Positions 25,998 through 33,532 are shown, counted from the stretch's first letter. The stretch: 44,432 bases of DNA from Myxococcales bacterium (GCA_020633555.1 JACKDL010000041.1:1-44432); one strand, 5' to 3'. Translations and numbers: made by a program. The notes: generated from the letters alone by a model not told the origin.

Positions 25998-27290
25998 ATG
26001 GATGAACGCAAGCTCCCGAAGGGCCGCCTGGGGCGGCTGGCGCGGCTGGCGAAGGTGGGCGCGCGCTCGGGGGCCGAGCTGATCCTGTCGAAGGGCTCGG
26101 CGTCGGCGGCGCAGAAGGCGGCGGACGCGCTGGGCACCATGCGGGGGCTCGCCACGAAGGTCGGCCAGATGGCCAGCTACGTGGACGGGGTGATGCCCGA
26201 GCAGCACCGCGAGGCGTACGAGAAGTGGATGAGCGGGCTGCAGTCCGCCGCGCCGCGCTCGGCGCCCGAGGCCATCCGCCAGCAGGTGGAGGCGGCCCTG
26301 GGGCAGCCCCTCGACCAGCTCTTCGCCGAGTGGTCCGACGAGCCCATGGCCAGCGCCAGCATCGGGCAGGTGCACCGCGCGGTGCTGCCCGACGGGCGGG
26401 CGGTGGCGGTGAAGGTGCAGCACCCGGGCATCGGCGACGCCATGGAGAGCGATCTGAAGAACGCCGGGCTCATCGAGGGGGCCCTGGCCGCCGTGGCGGG
26501 CACCCGGCGTTTCGAGAGCAAACGGGTGCTCGAGGAGATGCGCGCCCGCTTCCGCGAGGAGCTGGACTACGGCCTGGAGGCCCGCCGGCAGCACCAGTTC
26601 CAGGTGCTGTTCCGCGGCGATCCCAAGGTGCGCATCCCCGCGGTCATCGAGAGCCACTCGGCCAAGGTGGTGCTCACCACCGAGCTGGTGTCGGGCATCG
26701 GGCTCGACGAGGCGCGCCAGCGCCCCGAGGCCGAGCGCACGGCGTGGATCGAGACCCTGTGGCGCTTCGTCTACAAGGCCAACCTGGTGGGCGGGCTGTT
26801 CAACGCCGATCCCCACCCGGGCAACTACTTCTTCCAGCCCGACGGGCAGATCGCGTTCATCGACTTCGGCTGCGTGCAGCCGCTGGACGAGCACCGCAAG
26901 CGCTGGGCGAAGGACATCCACCTGGCCAGCCACCACCGCGACGAGGCCGCCTTCGCCGAGGCCTGCCGCAACATGCTGCAGCTCCAGGGCGGCGACTACG
27001 AGCCGCGGGCCATCGCCTACGTGCGCGAGTGCTTCGAGCCGGTGTGGCACCGCCCGTACCGCATGGAGCGGGCCTACGTGGGCGGGCTGGTGGAGCACAT
27101 GAAGCAGCTCGCCCTGGACTTCCGGAAGGGCAAGGACGACGGCTACGTGCCCCTGCCCGAGGGCCTGTTCTTCCTCAACCGCCTGCAGTTCGGCTTCTAC
27201 TCGGTGGTGGCCCGCCTGGACGCGCCGGTGGACTACGTGGCCGTCGAGCGCGCCTTCCTGGGCCTGCCGCCCCTGCCCGTCAGCGGCTGA
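25998..27290 (+). CDS. ABC1/UbiB-family atypical kinase
   Basis: This 430-residue protein is an AarF/ABC1/UbiB-type protein-kinase-like ATPase, a family tied to ubiquinone and other isoprenoid-lipid metabolism. Family marks in order: the KxGQ motif (ATKVGQMASY, near residue 53), the Ala-rich loop PMASASIGQVHRA, AVKVQHPG with the ATP-binding Lys, EELDYGLEARRQ, NADPHPGNYFF (catalytic loop) and IAFIDFGCVQP (metal-binding Asp). No membrane helix is evident at the C-terminus, so it may be peripheral. It follows ptuB after 26 nt and could share its transcript. Its 3' end overlaps the convergent MFS gene by 11 nt. Confidence 0.92.
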   Translation: MDERKLPKGRLGRLARLAKVGARSGAELILSKGSASAAQKAADALGTMRGLATKVGQMASYVDGVMPEQHREAYEKWMSGLQSAAPRSAPEAIRQQVEAALGQPLDQLFAEWSDEPMASASIGQVHRAVLPDGRAVAVKVQHPGIGDAMESDLKNAGLIEGALAAVAGTRRFESKRVLEEMRARFREELDYGLEARRQHQFQVLFRGDPKVRIPAVIESHSAKVVLTTELVSGIGLDEARQRPEAERTAWIETLWRFVYKANLVGGLFNADPHPGNYFFQPDGQIAFIDFGCVQPLDEHRKRWAKDIHLASHHRDEAAFAEACRNMLQLQGGDYEPRAIAYVRECFEPVWHRPYRMERAYVGGLVEHMKQLALDFRKGKDDGYVPLPEGLFFLNRLQFGFYSVVARLDAPVDYVAVERAFLGLPPLPVSG

Positions 27291-28482
27291 GCCCCAGCGT
27301 CGGCCGCCGCGTCAGCCGGGCCACGCCCCACAACCCCAGCAGCGTCAGCGCCGTCACCGCCGCGAAGTGCGTGGGGTGGCCCAGCGCGTCGTTCAGCGCG
27401 CCCGAGGCGGTGGAGGTGAGGCCCACCGCCAGCACCACCAGGCTGGCCTGGATGGTGTAGTCGGTGCCGGTCTGGTCCAGGCGGCAGGCGTCCATCATCA
27501 GGGTGAACAGGGCGGTGGTGGCCGCCGAGCCCAGGAAGCTGTCGGCGGCGATGGCCAGGTACACCATCACGGGGTCGTCCAGGCCGGCGGCGGGGGCGAT
27601 GTAGCCGGCCACGGCCACGGCCTGCGCCAGGCCCAGGCCCAGCAGCGCGCGGCGGCGGCCCAGCCGGTGCACCAGCAGCCCGCCGGCGAAGGCGCCGGCC
27701 AGCGCGGTGAGGCTGCCCACGGCGCCCACCATGGCGCCGATGTCGCCCAGGTCGTAGCCGTGATCCACCAACAGCGGCTTCACCATGGCTGAGCCCATGG
27801 CGTCGAAGCCCTTGTACAGCACCAGCACCAGGGCCCACCGAGCGGCGCCGGGCTGGGCGAACCACGCCCTCAGGGCCAGCAGCGGGTGGGGCTCGGCGGG
27901 GGCCACCGGCAGCGGGGCCTCGCGGTGGCGCAGGATGGGCACGCTGGCCAGCACCAGCAGGCCGGCCATGCCCAGGAAGGCGTTCCGCCAGCCCAGCCGG
28001 TCCAGGAACATCAGCAGCGCGCCGCCGCCGATGATCATGCCCAGCCGGTAGGCGCCCACCTGCAGGCCGTTGCCCAGGCCGCGCTCCTCGGGGGCCAGCA
28101 CCTCCACCGCCAGGCCGTCGGTGGCGATGTCCTGTGTGGCCGAGATCAGGTTGATCACCAGCAGGCCCACCAGCACCCAGGGCAGCTCGCCGGTGGGATC
28201 CACGAAGGCCAGCGCGGCCAGGGTGAGCACGCCCGCCGCCTGCAAGGGCAGGATCCAGCTCCGCCGGCGACCCCAGCGGGCGCTGCCGTGGCGGTCCACC
28301 AGGGGCGCCCACAGGAACTTCAGTCCCCAGGGCAGCATGAGCAGAAAGCTCAATCCGACCAAGGTGTTGCTGGCCCCCTGCATGCGCAGCAGCGCGGGGA
28401 CGGACTGGGTGAAGAAGCCGTAGGGCAGGCCCTGCGACAGGTACAGGCCGCCCAGCAGAATCGCCTTCTCGCGGGTGGTCAC
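27280..28482 (-). CDS. AmpG-like MFS transporter
   Basis: This 400-residue protein has 12 predicted membrane helices and the AmpG/acetyl-CoA-transporter pattern at the N-terminus: LGGLYLSQGLPYGFFTQSVP, LPWGLKFLWAPLVDRHG, GRRRSWI, then LISATQDIATDGLAVE in helix 4. AmpG carries anhydromuropeptides into the cytosol during wall recycling, but related MFS members carry other cargo. The short loop HRLGRRRALLG is the second MFS basic motif. The upstream gene is a TetR regulator with a 4-nt overlap, and regulator plus transporter form one operon with an operator in front. That arrangement is more usual for an efflux or inducible transporter than for a housekeeping permease. Confidence 0.85.
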   Translation of the reverse strand: MTTREKAILLGGLYLSQGLPYGFFTQSVPALLRMQGASNTLVGLSFLLMLPWGLKFLWAPLVDRHGSARWGRRRSWILPLQAAGVLTLAALAFVDPTGELPWVLVGLLVINLISATQDIATDGLAVEVLAPEERGLGNGLQVGAYRLGMIIGGGALLMFLDRLGWRNAFLGMAGLLVLASVPILRHREAPLPVAPAEPHPLLALRAWFAQPGAARWALVLVLYKGFDAMGSAMVKPLLVDHGYDLGDIGAMVGAVGSLTALAGAFAGGLLVHRLGRRRALLGLGLAQAVAVAGYIAPAAGLDDPVMVYLAIAADSFLGSAATTALFTLMMDACRLDQTGTDYTIQASLVVLAVGLTSTASGALNDALGHPTHFAAVTALTLLGLWGVARLTRRPTLGLSR

Positions 28483-29060
28483 GGGGCACCGCCCAGGCGG
28501 CGCACCAGGCCGCGGACCATGGGCAGCGCCTCGCCGGGTGGGATCAGGCTGGGGGCCCCGTGCCCCACCCGCCAGGCCCCCTCGGCGGCAATGACGGCCA
28601 GCAGCGCCAGGCCGATGGGATCCGGCGCGCCGGCGGCCGTCAGGGCCTCGATGAGGTGCGCCCGCCAGCGAGCCAGCCCGTCGCGGTAGGCCGCCCCCAC
28701 CTCGGGGATGCGCTGCGCCTCGGCGCCGATCTGCGCCCAGCAGGCCGCCGCGGCCTCGTCGCCGCCGTCGCCCAAGGCCAGCAGCCCGTGGAGCAGCGCA
28801 TCCACCCTGCCCCAGGCGTCCGTCGCGCCCGACAGCGCGTGCTCGACCCGCTGCGCGATGCGGGCCTCCATGGCCTCGATGAGGGCCAGCAACACCTGCA
28901 GCTTGCTCTGGAAGTGGTAGTGCACCAGGCCAGGGCTGAGCCCCGCCTCGCGGGCGATGGCGGCCACCGTGGCCCGCTCGTAGCCCGTGTGGGCCATCAC
29001 CCGCTGCAGGGCCGCGGCGATGGCGGTCCGGCGGGCGTCGGTGTTGCTGGGTCGGGCCAT
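28479..29060 (-). CDS. TetR-family transcriptional regulator
   Basis: This 193-residue protein has an N-terminal helix-turn-helix with TetR spacing (TGYERATVAAIAREAGLSPG, LVHYHFQSKLQVLLALI), followed by an all-helical ligand domain. It starts at ATG 29060. An inverted repeat at 29077-29094 lies 17 nt upstream and is the likely autoregulatory operator. The downstream AmpG-like transporter overlaps by 4 nt and should be controlled with it. The LVHYHFQSK recognition region and long C-terminal domain resemble BetI/AcrR-type regulators. The ligand is unknown. Confidence 0.93.
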   Translation of the reverse strand: MARPSNTDARRTAIAAALQRVMAHTGYERATVAAIAREAGLSPGLVHYHFQSKLQVLLALIEAMEARIAQRVEHALSGATDAWGRVDALLHGLLALGDGGDEAAAACWAQIGAEAQRIPEVGAAYRDGLARWRAHLIEALTAAGAPDPIGLALLAVIAAEGAWRVGHGAPSLIPPGEALPMVRGLVRRLGGAP

Positions 29061-29076
29061 GGGCGCGCTCTCATTA

Positions 29077-29094
29077 ATTGGTCAACCAACCAAT
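29077..29094. promoter_or_regulatory. Operator candidate for the TetR regulator
   Basis: ATTGGTCAACCAACCAAT is a perfect 6-bp inverted repeat with a 6-bp spacer, and it also contains the perfect 12-bp palindrome TTGGTCAACCAA. It is AT-rich in a very GC-rich region and sits 17-34 nt before the tetR start, where a repressor would cover the promoter. Confidence 0.75.
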
Positions 29095-29139
29095 ATTGAG
29101 AAACGGGACGCCCGTCAAGAGATGGACGCGGCGCTCATC

Positions 29140-29643
29140 TCAGGCCCGGGTGACCCAACGGCGGCGACGGCGCCGCCCCAGCCCGACAACCGCGGCCACC
29201 CCGACGAGGAGCAGCCACGGGGGCGACGAGGACCGGCCTGGGACGGCCTGGCAGTGCTCGAAGCTGCCCTCCACCCCGTCGGAGGCGTCGCCCCAGCACT
29301 GCTCGCACTCCTCTCGGATGATGAGGCCGCACATGGCCACGGCGCAGCAGTCGCCGTGGCGGTACTCGCAGCGCCCGTACTCGCTGCAAACGTCCGCAGA
29401 CCGACAGTCGCTGCTCGACCCGATCTTGCACAGCCCCCCTCCGGCGTAGCTGCAGTAGCCCTCCTCGGCGCAGTCGTCCGAGCCCTCGCAGTCCTCGCGC
29501 GAAGTCGCGATGCAGGTGCCGTCGGCCGTCTCTTGGCACCACCCGTGGGCGGCACACTCCTTGTCGCAAGGCCCCGGCTCGTCATCGCAGCCCGGCGTCA
29601 GCGCAAACAGACCAAAGAGCAACGGCCACAGGCGGCGTTTCAT
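29140..29643 (-). CDS. Cys-rich lipoprotein with Arg-ended C-terminal membrane tag
   Basis: This 167-residue protein starts at ATG 29643 behind AGGAGGTG. The signal peptide ends in a lipobox (FALTPGC, Cys19). The mature part holds about 18 Cys residues in short EGF-like spacing (CDKECAAHGWC, CEGSDDCAEEGYC, CRSADVCSEYGRC). The C-terminus has a linker (SSSPP), a hydrophobic stretch LLLVGVAAVVGLG and then six Arg, the layout of MYXO-CTERM/GlyGly-CTERM sorting tags. A protein with both a lipobox and such a tag is unusual. The gene has a sigma-54-type promoter with a short leader and is the last of three similar genes. Confidence 0.8.
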   Translation of the reverse strand: MKRRLWPLLFGLFALTPGCDDEPGPCDKECAAHGWCQETADGTCIATSREDCEGSDDCAEEGYCSYAGGGLCKIGSSSDCRSADVCSEYGRCEYRHGDCCAVAMCGLIIREECEQCWGDASDGVEGSFEHCQAVPGRSSSPPWLLLVGVAAVVGLGRRRRRRWVTRA

Positions 29644-29668
29644 GGCGCACCTCCTGGCCCTGGGGCAC

Positions 29669-29684
29669 AGCATCAGGCGTGCCA
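29669..29684 (-). promoter_or_regulatory. Sigma-54 (-24/-12) promoter of the lipoprotein gene at 29643
   Basis: On the minus strand the sequence is TGGCACGCCTGATGCT. It has GG, ten bases, then GC, as sigma-54 requires, with TGGCACG identical to consensus and ATGC in place of TTGC. Transcription would start near 29659, leaving a leader of about 15 nt that contains the ribosome site. Confidence 0.75.
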
Positions 29685-29735
29685 TGGGTGCGTGTGTTGG
29701 TGTGTTGGCAGGTCGGGGCCGGACCAACGCCGAAC

Positions 29736-29766
29736 GGAGCAGGGCTGCACCACCCCTGGAGCAGAG
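29736..29766 (-). promoter_or_regulatory. Candidate enhancer-binding site pair for the sigma-54 promoter
   Basis: Two copies of GGAGCAG (TGCTCC on the coding strand) are spaced 22 nt apart, 52-82 bp upstream of the -24 element. The same pair, spaced 23 nt, occurs at almost the same distance upstream of the sigma-54 promoter at 30655-30670. Sigma-54 activators usually bind paired upstream sites in this range. No activator gene is seen in the window. Confidence 0.5.
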
Positions 29767-29780
29767 ACACCCCAGGATGT

Positions 29781-30182
29781 TCAGCCTTCCCCACACCAGT
29801 CGGGCGCGGCCTGCACGCACTGCCAGGGCGCAGGCTCGGCGGCCTGGGCGTAGGTGCTGTTGCGGTCCTCGCAGTAGCCGTCGTTGCAGGTCTTCCCCAG
29901 CGGGCAGGAGTCGGCCAGCTCCCAGTCGCCACCGCGGCACACGTACGCGTCCTCGGGGCCGAACTCGCACAGGACGGGCACCCCGCAGCGGGCGCACTTG
30001 CGCGCGCCGTTCCGACAACCCGAGACCCGGAGTCCGCCCGATGAGTCGTCGTCGCCGAAGGTCAAGCAGCCCTGCGCGCCCAGGGCGAGCAGCAGCGCGC
30101 CGCCCAAGGCGAGGGCCTGTCGAAGTCCACGGCGCTCCGGCTGACGGGGTTCGGGCTGTGTGGGCTTGAGTGGGATGCGCAT
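29781..30182 (-). CDS. Small Cys-rich lipoprotein
   Basis: This 133-residue protein starts at ATG 30182 behind AGGAGG. It has an unusually long n-region before a lipobox (LLALGAQGC, Cys39). About ten further Cys follow in the mature part (GCRNGARKCARCGVPVLC, CPLGKTCNDGYC and CVQAAPDWC). An upstream Met (MLWSPPRRWT) would add ten residues but lacks a ribosome site. It has no C-terminal membrane tag, unlike the next gene. Function unknown. It is the middle of three consecutive Cys-rich lipoproteins that each have their own sigma-54-type promoter. Confidence 0.78.
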   Translation of the reverse strand: MRIPLKPTQPEPRQPERRGLRQALALGGALLLALGAQGCLTFGDDDSSGGLRVSGCRNGARKCARCGVPVLCEFGPEDAYVCRGGDWELADSCPLGKTCNDGYCEDRNSTYAQAAEPAPWQCVQAAPDWCGEG

Positions 30183-30207
30183 GGTCCACCTCCTGGGCGG
30201 GGACCAG

Positions 30208-30223
30208 AGCATCAGGCGTGCCG
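30208..30223 (-). promoter_or_regulatory. Sigma-54 (-24/-12) promoter of the lipoprotein gene at 30182
   Basis: On the minus strand CGGCACGCCTGATGCT differs from the promoter at 29669-29684 only at the first base. It keeps GG, ten bases and GC, and lies at exactly the same distance from its start codon. No GGAGCA pair is found upstream; that region is the end of the next lipoprotein gene. Confidence 0.72.
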
Positions 30224-30271
30224 ATCACGGCGCCGGGGCGACGCAGTGCGCGGGTGTTGCGGGCGTGCCGG

Positions 30272-30607
30272 TCACTCGTCGTCATCGTCGTGGGTGTTCG
30301 GGACACAGGCGCCCGCCGAGCAGTGCGTGTTGCCCCGGCAGGATGACAGCCGATGCCAGTAGCCGCCGCGGCACTCGTGGGGCATGTACTCGGCGCTCAG
30401 GGGGCTGAGCAGGGGGATGAGGATGTTCACCGGCGTGTACCACTCGCATGACCGCGCGCCGGGGCGGTCGCAGGGCTCGCCGGCTCCCCAGGAGCCGCCG
30501 CCGGAGTCGTCGGAGCCGCCGCCCTCGGGCATGCACCCCAGGCAGAGCAGCGCGACGGACAGCCCGATCCCGGTCAAGCTCATCAACCCGTTGATCCTGC
30601 GGCTCAT
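30272..30607 (-). CDS. Small Cys-rich lipoprotein with acidic tail
   Basis: This 111-residue protein starts at ATG 30607 behind GGGAGGAA. The signal peptide ends LLCLGC (Cys25), followed by a Gly/Ser-rich flexible stretch. The mature part has six Cys (GEPCDRPGARSCEW, HECRGGYW, SSCRGNTHCSAGAC), with a CRGG(Y/D)W block that is also found in the neighbour at 29781 (CRGGDWELADSC). The two are therefore probably distant relatives. The C-terminus is acidic (HDDDDE). No family recognised. It is the first of the trio. Confidence 0.75.
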   Translation of the reverse strand: MSRRINGLMSLTGIGLSVALLCLGCMPEGGGSDDSGGGSWGAGEPCDRPGARSCEWYTPVNILIPLLSPLSAEYMPHECRGGYWHRLSSCRGNTHCSAGACVPNTHDDDDE

Positions 30608-30654
30608 GTGTTCCTCCCGGAGCGGCGTCCATGCCTGCTCCTGGCCCGCAGCGA

Positions 30655-30670
30655 CGCATCGGGCATGCCA
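30655..30670 (-). promoter_or_regulatory. Sigma-54 (-24/-12) promoter of the lipoprotein gene at 30607
   Basis: On the minus strand TGGCATGCCCGATGCG has GG, ten bases, GC and matches TGGCA at the -24 element. The leader would be about 38 nt, longer than for the two downstream genes. It is the weakest match of the three, but position and shared core support it. Confidence 0.62.
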
Positions 30671-30724
30671 ACCCAGGCGGCGCCTGCGTTCGCAGCGACC
30701 CGGCCGTCGCGGTGTGGGGGGGTT

Positions 30725-30753
30725 GGAGCAGGGCCACCCCAGCGGGTGGAGCA
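30725..30753 (-). promoter_or_regulatory. Candidate enhancer-binding site pair, second copy
   Basis: Two GGAGCA copies start at 30725 and 30748, 55-83 bp upstream of the -24 element, matching the pair at 29736-29766. A perfect 6-bp inverted repeat (CCACCC, CAGC loop, GGGTGG, 30734-30749) lies between the copies and might itself be part of a site or of a purU terminator. Confidence 0.48.
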
Positions 30754-30754
30754 A

Positions 30755-30772
30755 GGGCCCCCCGAGGGGCCC
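30755..30772 (-). terminator. Hairpin candidate downstream of purU
   Basis: GGGCCCC and GGGGCCC form a perfect 7-bp stem with a CCGA loop, 14 nt past the purU stop. There is no U tract after it on the minus strand, so it would be a non-canonical terminator or a structural element. Confidence 0.4.
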
Positions 30773-30785
30773 GCCCGCGGGGCGC

Positions 30786-31640
30786 TCAGGCGAAGACGAC
30801 CGTCTTGTTCCCCGATACCAGCACCCGGTTGTCCAGGTGGGCGCGCACGGCGCGAGCCAGCACGATCTTCTCGAGATCGCGGCCCTTGCGCACCAGGTCG
30901 CTCACGGTGTCGCGGTGGGAGCAGCGCACCACGTCCTGCTCGATGATGGGCCCCTCGTCCAGGTCGACGGTGACGTAGTGCGCGGTGGCGCCCACGATCT
31001 TCACGCCGCGGTCGAAGGCCTGGTGGTAGGGCCGCCCGCCGATGAAGGCCGGCAGGAAGGAGTGGTGGATGTTGATGATGCGCTGGGGCCAGGCGCCCAC
31101 GAAGGTCGGCGAGAGGATCTGCATGTAGCGGGCGAGCACCACCAGCTCGACGCCCGCGTCGGCGAGCAGGGCCAGGGCGGCGTCCTCCTGGGCCCGCTTG
31201 GTGGCCTTGGTCACCGGCAGGTGGTGCCAGGGCACGCCGAAGTGGCGGGCCACGGGCTCCAGATCGGGGTGGTTGCTGATGACCATGGCGATGTCGCAGG
31301 CCAGCTCACCCTTCTGCTGCCGCCAGAGCAGGTCGTACAGGCAGTGGTCGTACTTCGAGACCATCAGCGCGACCCGCCGGTTGGCCGTCTCGTCGTGCAG
31401 CGACCACTGCATGTCGAAGCGCTCGCCCACCTCGGCGATGGCGCGCTCCAGGGTGTAGCGATCGGTGTGCAGGCCCGACAGGTCGAAGCGCAGCCGCTGG
31501 AAGAACTGGCCCCCGTCGGGATCGCTGTGCTGATCGGAGTCGAGGATGTTCGCCCCGTGCCCGTACAGGAGCTGGGCGAGGGTGGCCACGATGCCGCGGC
31601 GATCGGGGCAGGAGACGAGCAGGGTGGCGATGGCAGGCAT
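30786..31640 (-). CDS. purU: Formyltetrahydrofolate deformylase
   Basis: This 284-residue enzyme hydrolyses 10-formyltetrahydrofolate to formate and tetrahydrofolate, balancing the one-carbon pool. An N-terminal ACT-like domain (IATLLVSCPDRRGIVATLAQ) precedes the formyltransferase-fold domain, which has VVLARYMQILSP, the catalytic INIHHSFLPAFIGG with His, and TAHYVTVDLDEGPIIEQ with the catalytic Asp. I chose the ATG at 31640 because the ACT domain starts there and the length matches the family (about 280). In-frame starts at 31652 (ATG) and 31676 (TTG) are possible. It lies 69 nt after mrp on the same strand. Confidence 0.93.
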   Translation of the reverse strand: MPAIATLLVSCPDRRGIVATLAQLLYGHGANILDSDQHSDPDGGQFFQRLRFDLSGLHTDRYTLERAIAEVGERFDMQWSLHDETANRRVALMVSKYDHCLYDLLWRQQKGELACDIAMVISNHPDLEPVARHFGVPWHHLPVTKATKRAQEDAALALLADAGVELVVLARYMQILSPTFVGAWPQRIINIHHSFLPAFIGGRPYHQAFDRGVKIVGATAHYVTVDLDEGPIIEQDVVRCSHRDTVSDLVRKGRDLEKIVLARAVRAHLDNRVLVSGNKTVVFA

Positions 31641-31709
31641 GGGCGGCAGCATGGCCGCCGAGCCCGGCCGGTTCAACGCCCCCGCGCGCCGAGCGGGCTC
31701 AACCCGGGC

Positions 31710-32846
31710 TCAGCGCTTGAACAGGTTCGACAGGAACCCCTTCTTCTCGGCCTTCTCCTGGGCCTCGAAGGGGACCTTCTCGATCACCGCGTCGGCGAGG
31801 GTCAGGAAGGCCGCCGCCTGGGGCGAGTCGGGGCGCACCGCCGTCACCGGCTTGCCGTGATCGCCGCCGCGCTGGATCTCGGTGTCGATGGGGATGCTGG
31901 CGATGACGCTGGCGCCGAACTTCTCGCTGATGCGGGCGGTGCCGCCCTCGTTGAACAGCGAGCTGTGGTGGCCGCACTCGGGGCAGACGTAGTGGCTCAT
32001 GTTCTCGACGATGCCGATCACCGGGGTGTCGACCTTGCGGAACATCTGCAGGCCCTTCACCGCGTCCACCAGGGCCAGCTCGCTGGGGGTGGTGACGATG
32101 ACCGCGCCGGTGATGGGCGCCGACTGGGTGAGGGTGAGCTGGGCGTCGCCGGTGCCCGGGGGCATGTCGATGACCAGGTAGTCCAGGGCGCCCCAGTCCA
32201 CGTCGTCCAGGAACTGCTTCACCACGCTGGCCACGATGGGGCCGCGCCAGATGACCGGCGTGTCGTCGTCCACCAGGAAGCCGATGGACATGACCTTCAG
32301 GCCGTAGGCCTCGACGGGGGTGAAGCGCTTCTGATCGGCGCTGACGCCGGGCTTCGCGCCGGGCACGCCGAGCTGGATGGGCACCGAGGGGCCGTAGATG
32401 TCGATGTCGACGATGCCCACCTTGGCGCCGCGGGCCTTCATGGCCAGGGCCAGGTTCACGGCCACGGTGCTCTTGCCCACGCCGCCCTTGCCCGAGGCCA
32501 CGGCGATCAGGTGCTTCACGTCGGCCAGGGCCTTCTTGGGGGCGGGCTTGGCGGCGCCGCCGCCGTGCACGCTCAGGCCGGGGTCGTTGGCGGCGTCGTA
32601 CTGCGGCAGGTCGTCCACCTCGACCTCCACGTAGACGTCCTTGACGCCCTCGTGGGCCTGCAGCAGCTCCACCACCTGGTCCTCGAGGGCGTGGCGGGCC
32701 GAGCGGGGCACGCCCGTGAGGTTGAGGACCACCGTGACCTCACCGTCCTCGATCTCGAGCTCCTTGAGGGCCTGGCTGCCCACCAGGCTCTCGCTCTTGC
32801 CAGGGAAGGGGATGGAGTCGAGCAGCGCGGTGATGTCGTCGTACAT
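31710..32846 (-). CDS. mrp: Mrp/ApbC iron-sulfur cluster carrier ATPase
   Basis: This 378-residue P-loop ATPase of the Mrp/NBP35 family loads Fe-S clusters onto apoproteins. The N-terminal 85 residues are the MIP18-like domain (VVLNLTGVPRSARHALEDQV). The ATPase domain has the deviant Walker A ASGKGGVGKSTVAVNLA, GIVDIDIYGPSVP, IDMPPGTGDAQLTL and the CxxC cluster-binding pair in YVCPECG. A linker rich in Ala, Pro and Lys joins the two domains. The C-terminus has a short basic tail. It diverges from the MshEN-domain gene across a 170-bp gap. Confidence 0.95.
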   Translation of the reverse strand: MYDDITALLDSIPFPGKSESLVGSQALKELEIEDGEVTVVLNLTGVPRSARHALEDQVVELLQAHEGVKDVYVEVEVDDLPQYDAANDPGLSVHGGGAAKPAPKKALADVKHLIAVASGKGGVGKSTVAVNLALAMKARGAKVGIVDIDIYGPSVPIQLGVPGAKPGVSADQKRFTPVEAYGLKVMSIGFLVDDDTPVIWRGPIVASVVKQFLDDVDWGALDYLVIDMPPGTGDAQLTLTQSAPITGAVIVTTPSELALVDAVKGLQMFRKVDTPVIGIVENMSHYVCPECGHHSSLFNEGGTARISEKFGASVIASIPIDTEIQRGGDHGKPVTAVRPDSPQAAAFLTLADAVIEKVPFEAQEKAEKKGFLSNLFKR

Positions 32847-33016
32847 GGTCTCTGGGTACCTTGGGCCGGTTGATCGCGGGATTGGTGCACCCGCAGGGGC
32901 GCGGGGTCAAGCGGGGTTCGATGCGCGCCCCGGCGGGGGGGTCGCGCGCCGCCCCGGCGGTGGAGCCGCCAGGGCCCCCGGTCGATACACGGGCCGTCCG
33001 GCACAGGGAGGCACGC

Positions 33017-33523
33017 ATGGGGCGCTTGGGCGACACGCTGGTGGCGGCGGGGGTCATCGATGAGGCCCAGCTCCGCGAGGCCCTGAAGGCCACGGCCCGC
33101 ACCGGCCAGCGCCTGGGCGAGGCCCTGGTGGCCTCGGGCCAGTGCACCGAGCAAGCCATCGCCGGCGCCCTGGCCGCCCAGCTCGGCCTGCCCCAGGCCA
33201 CCGCTGCCGATCTCGTCGCCCCCGCCGACGGGGTGCGCGCCCTCATCGGGGCCGGCTTCGCCCGGGGCCGGCAGGTGGTGCCCTTGCGGCTGGAGGACGA
33301 GGCGCTGGTGGTGGCGGTGGCCGATCCCGCCGATCAGGACCTGCTGGACGAGCTGCGCTTCGCCACCGGCCACCCCCTGAAGCCCCTGGTGGCCACCCCC
33401 AGCGCGCTGGCGGCGGCCCTGGAGACGCTGTACGGGCCCAGCGCCGACGCGCAGGTGCAGGCCCTGCGCCGCGAGGTGGCGGCGCTGCGGGCCGAGCTGG
33501 CGGCGCTGAAGGGCGAGGGCTGA
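33017..33523 (+). CDS. Stand-alone MshEN (GspE/PilB N-terminal) domain protein
   Basis: This 168-residue protein starts at ATG 33017 behind AGGGAGG. It consists of the domain that precedes the ATPase in type II secretion and type IV pilus motors (GspE_N/MshEN). Two tandem motifs of the cyclic-di-GMP-binding pattern are present: RLGDTLVAAGVIDEAQL with ALKATARTGQ, and RLGEALVASGQCTEQAI with ALAAQLGLPQ. The second half keeps VVPLRLEDEALVVAVADPAD. It ends in a short coiled coil (VQALRREVAALRAELAALKG). There is no ATPase domain. A role as c-di-GMP receptor or adaptor is inferred from the motifs only. Confidence 0.85.
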   Translation: MGRLGDTLVAAGVIDEAQLREALKATARTGQRLGEALVASGQCTEQAIAGALAAQLGLPQATAADLVAPADGVRALIGAGFARGRQVVPLRLEDEALVVAVADPADQDLLDELRFATGHPLKPLVATPSALAAALETLYGPSADAQVQALRREVAALRAELAALKGEG

Positions 33524-33532
33524 GGGGCCGGC

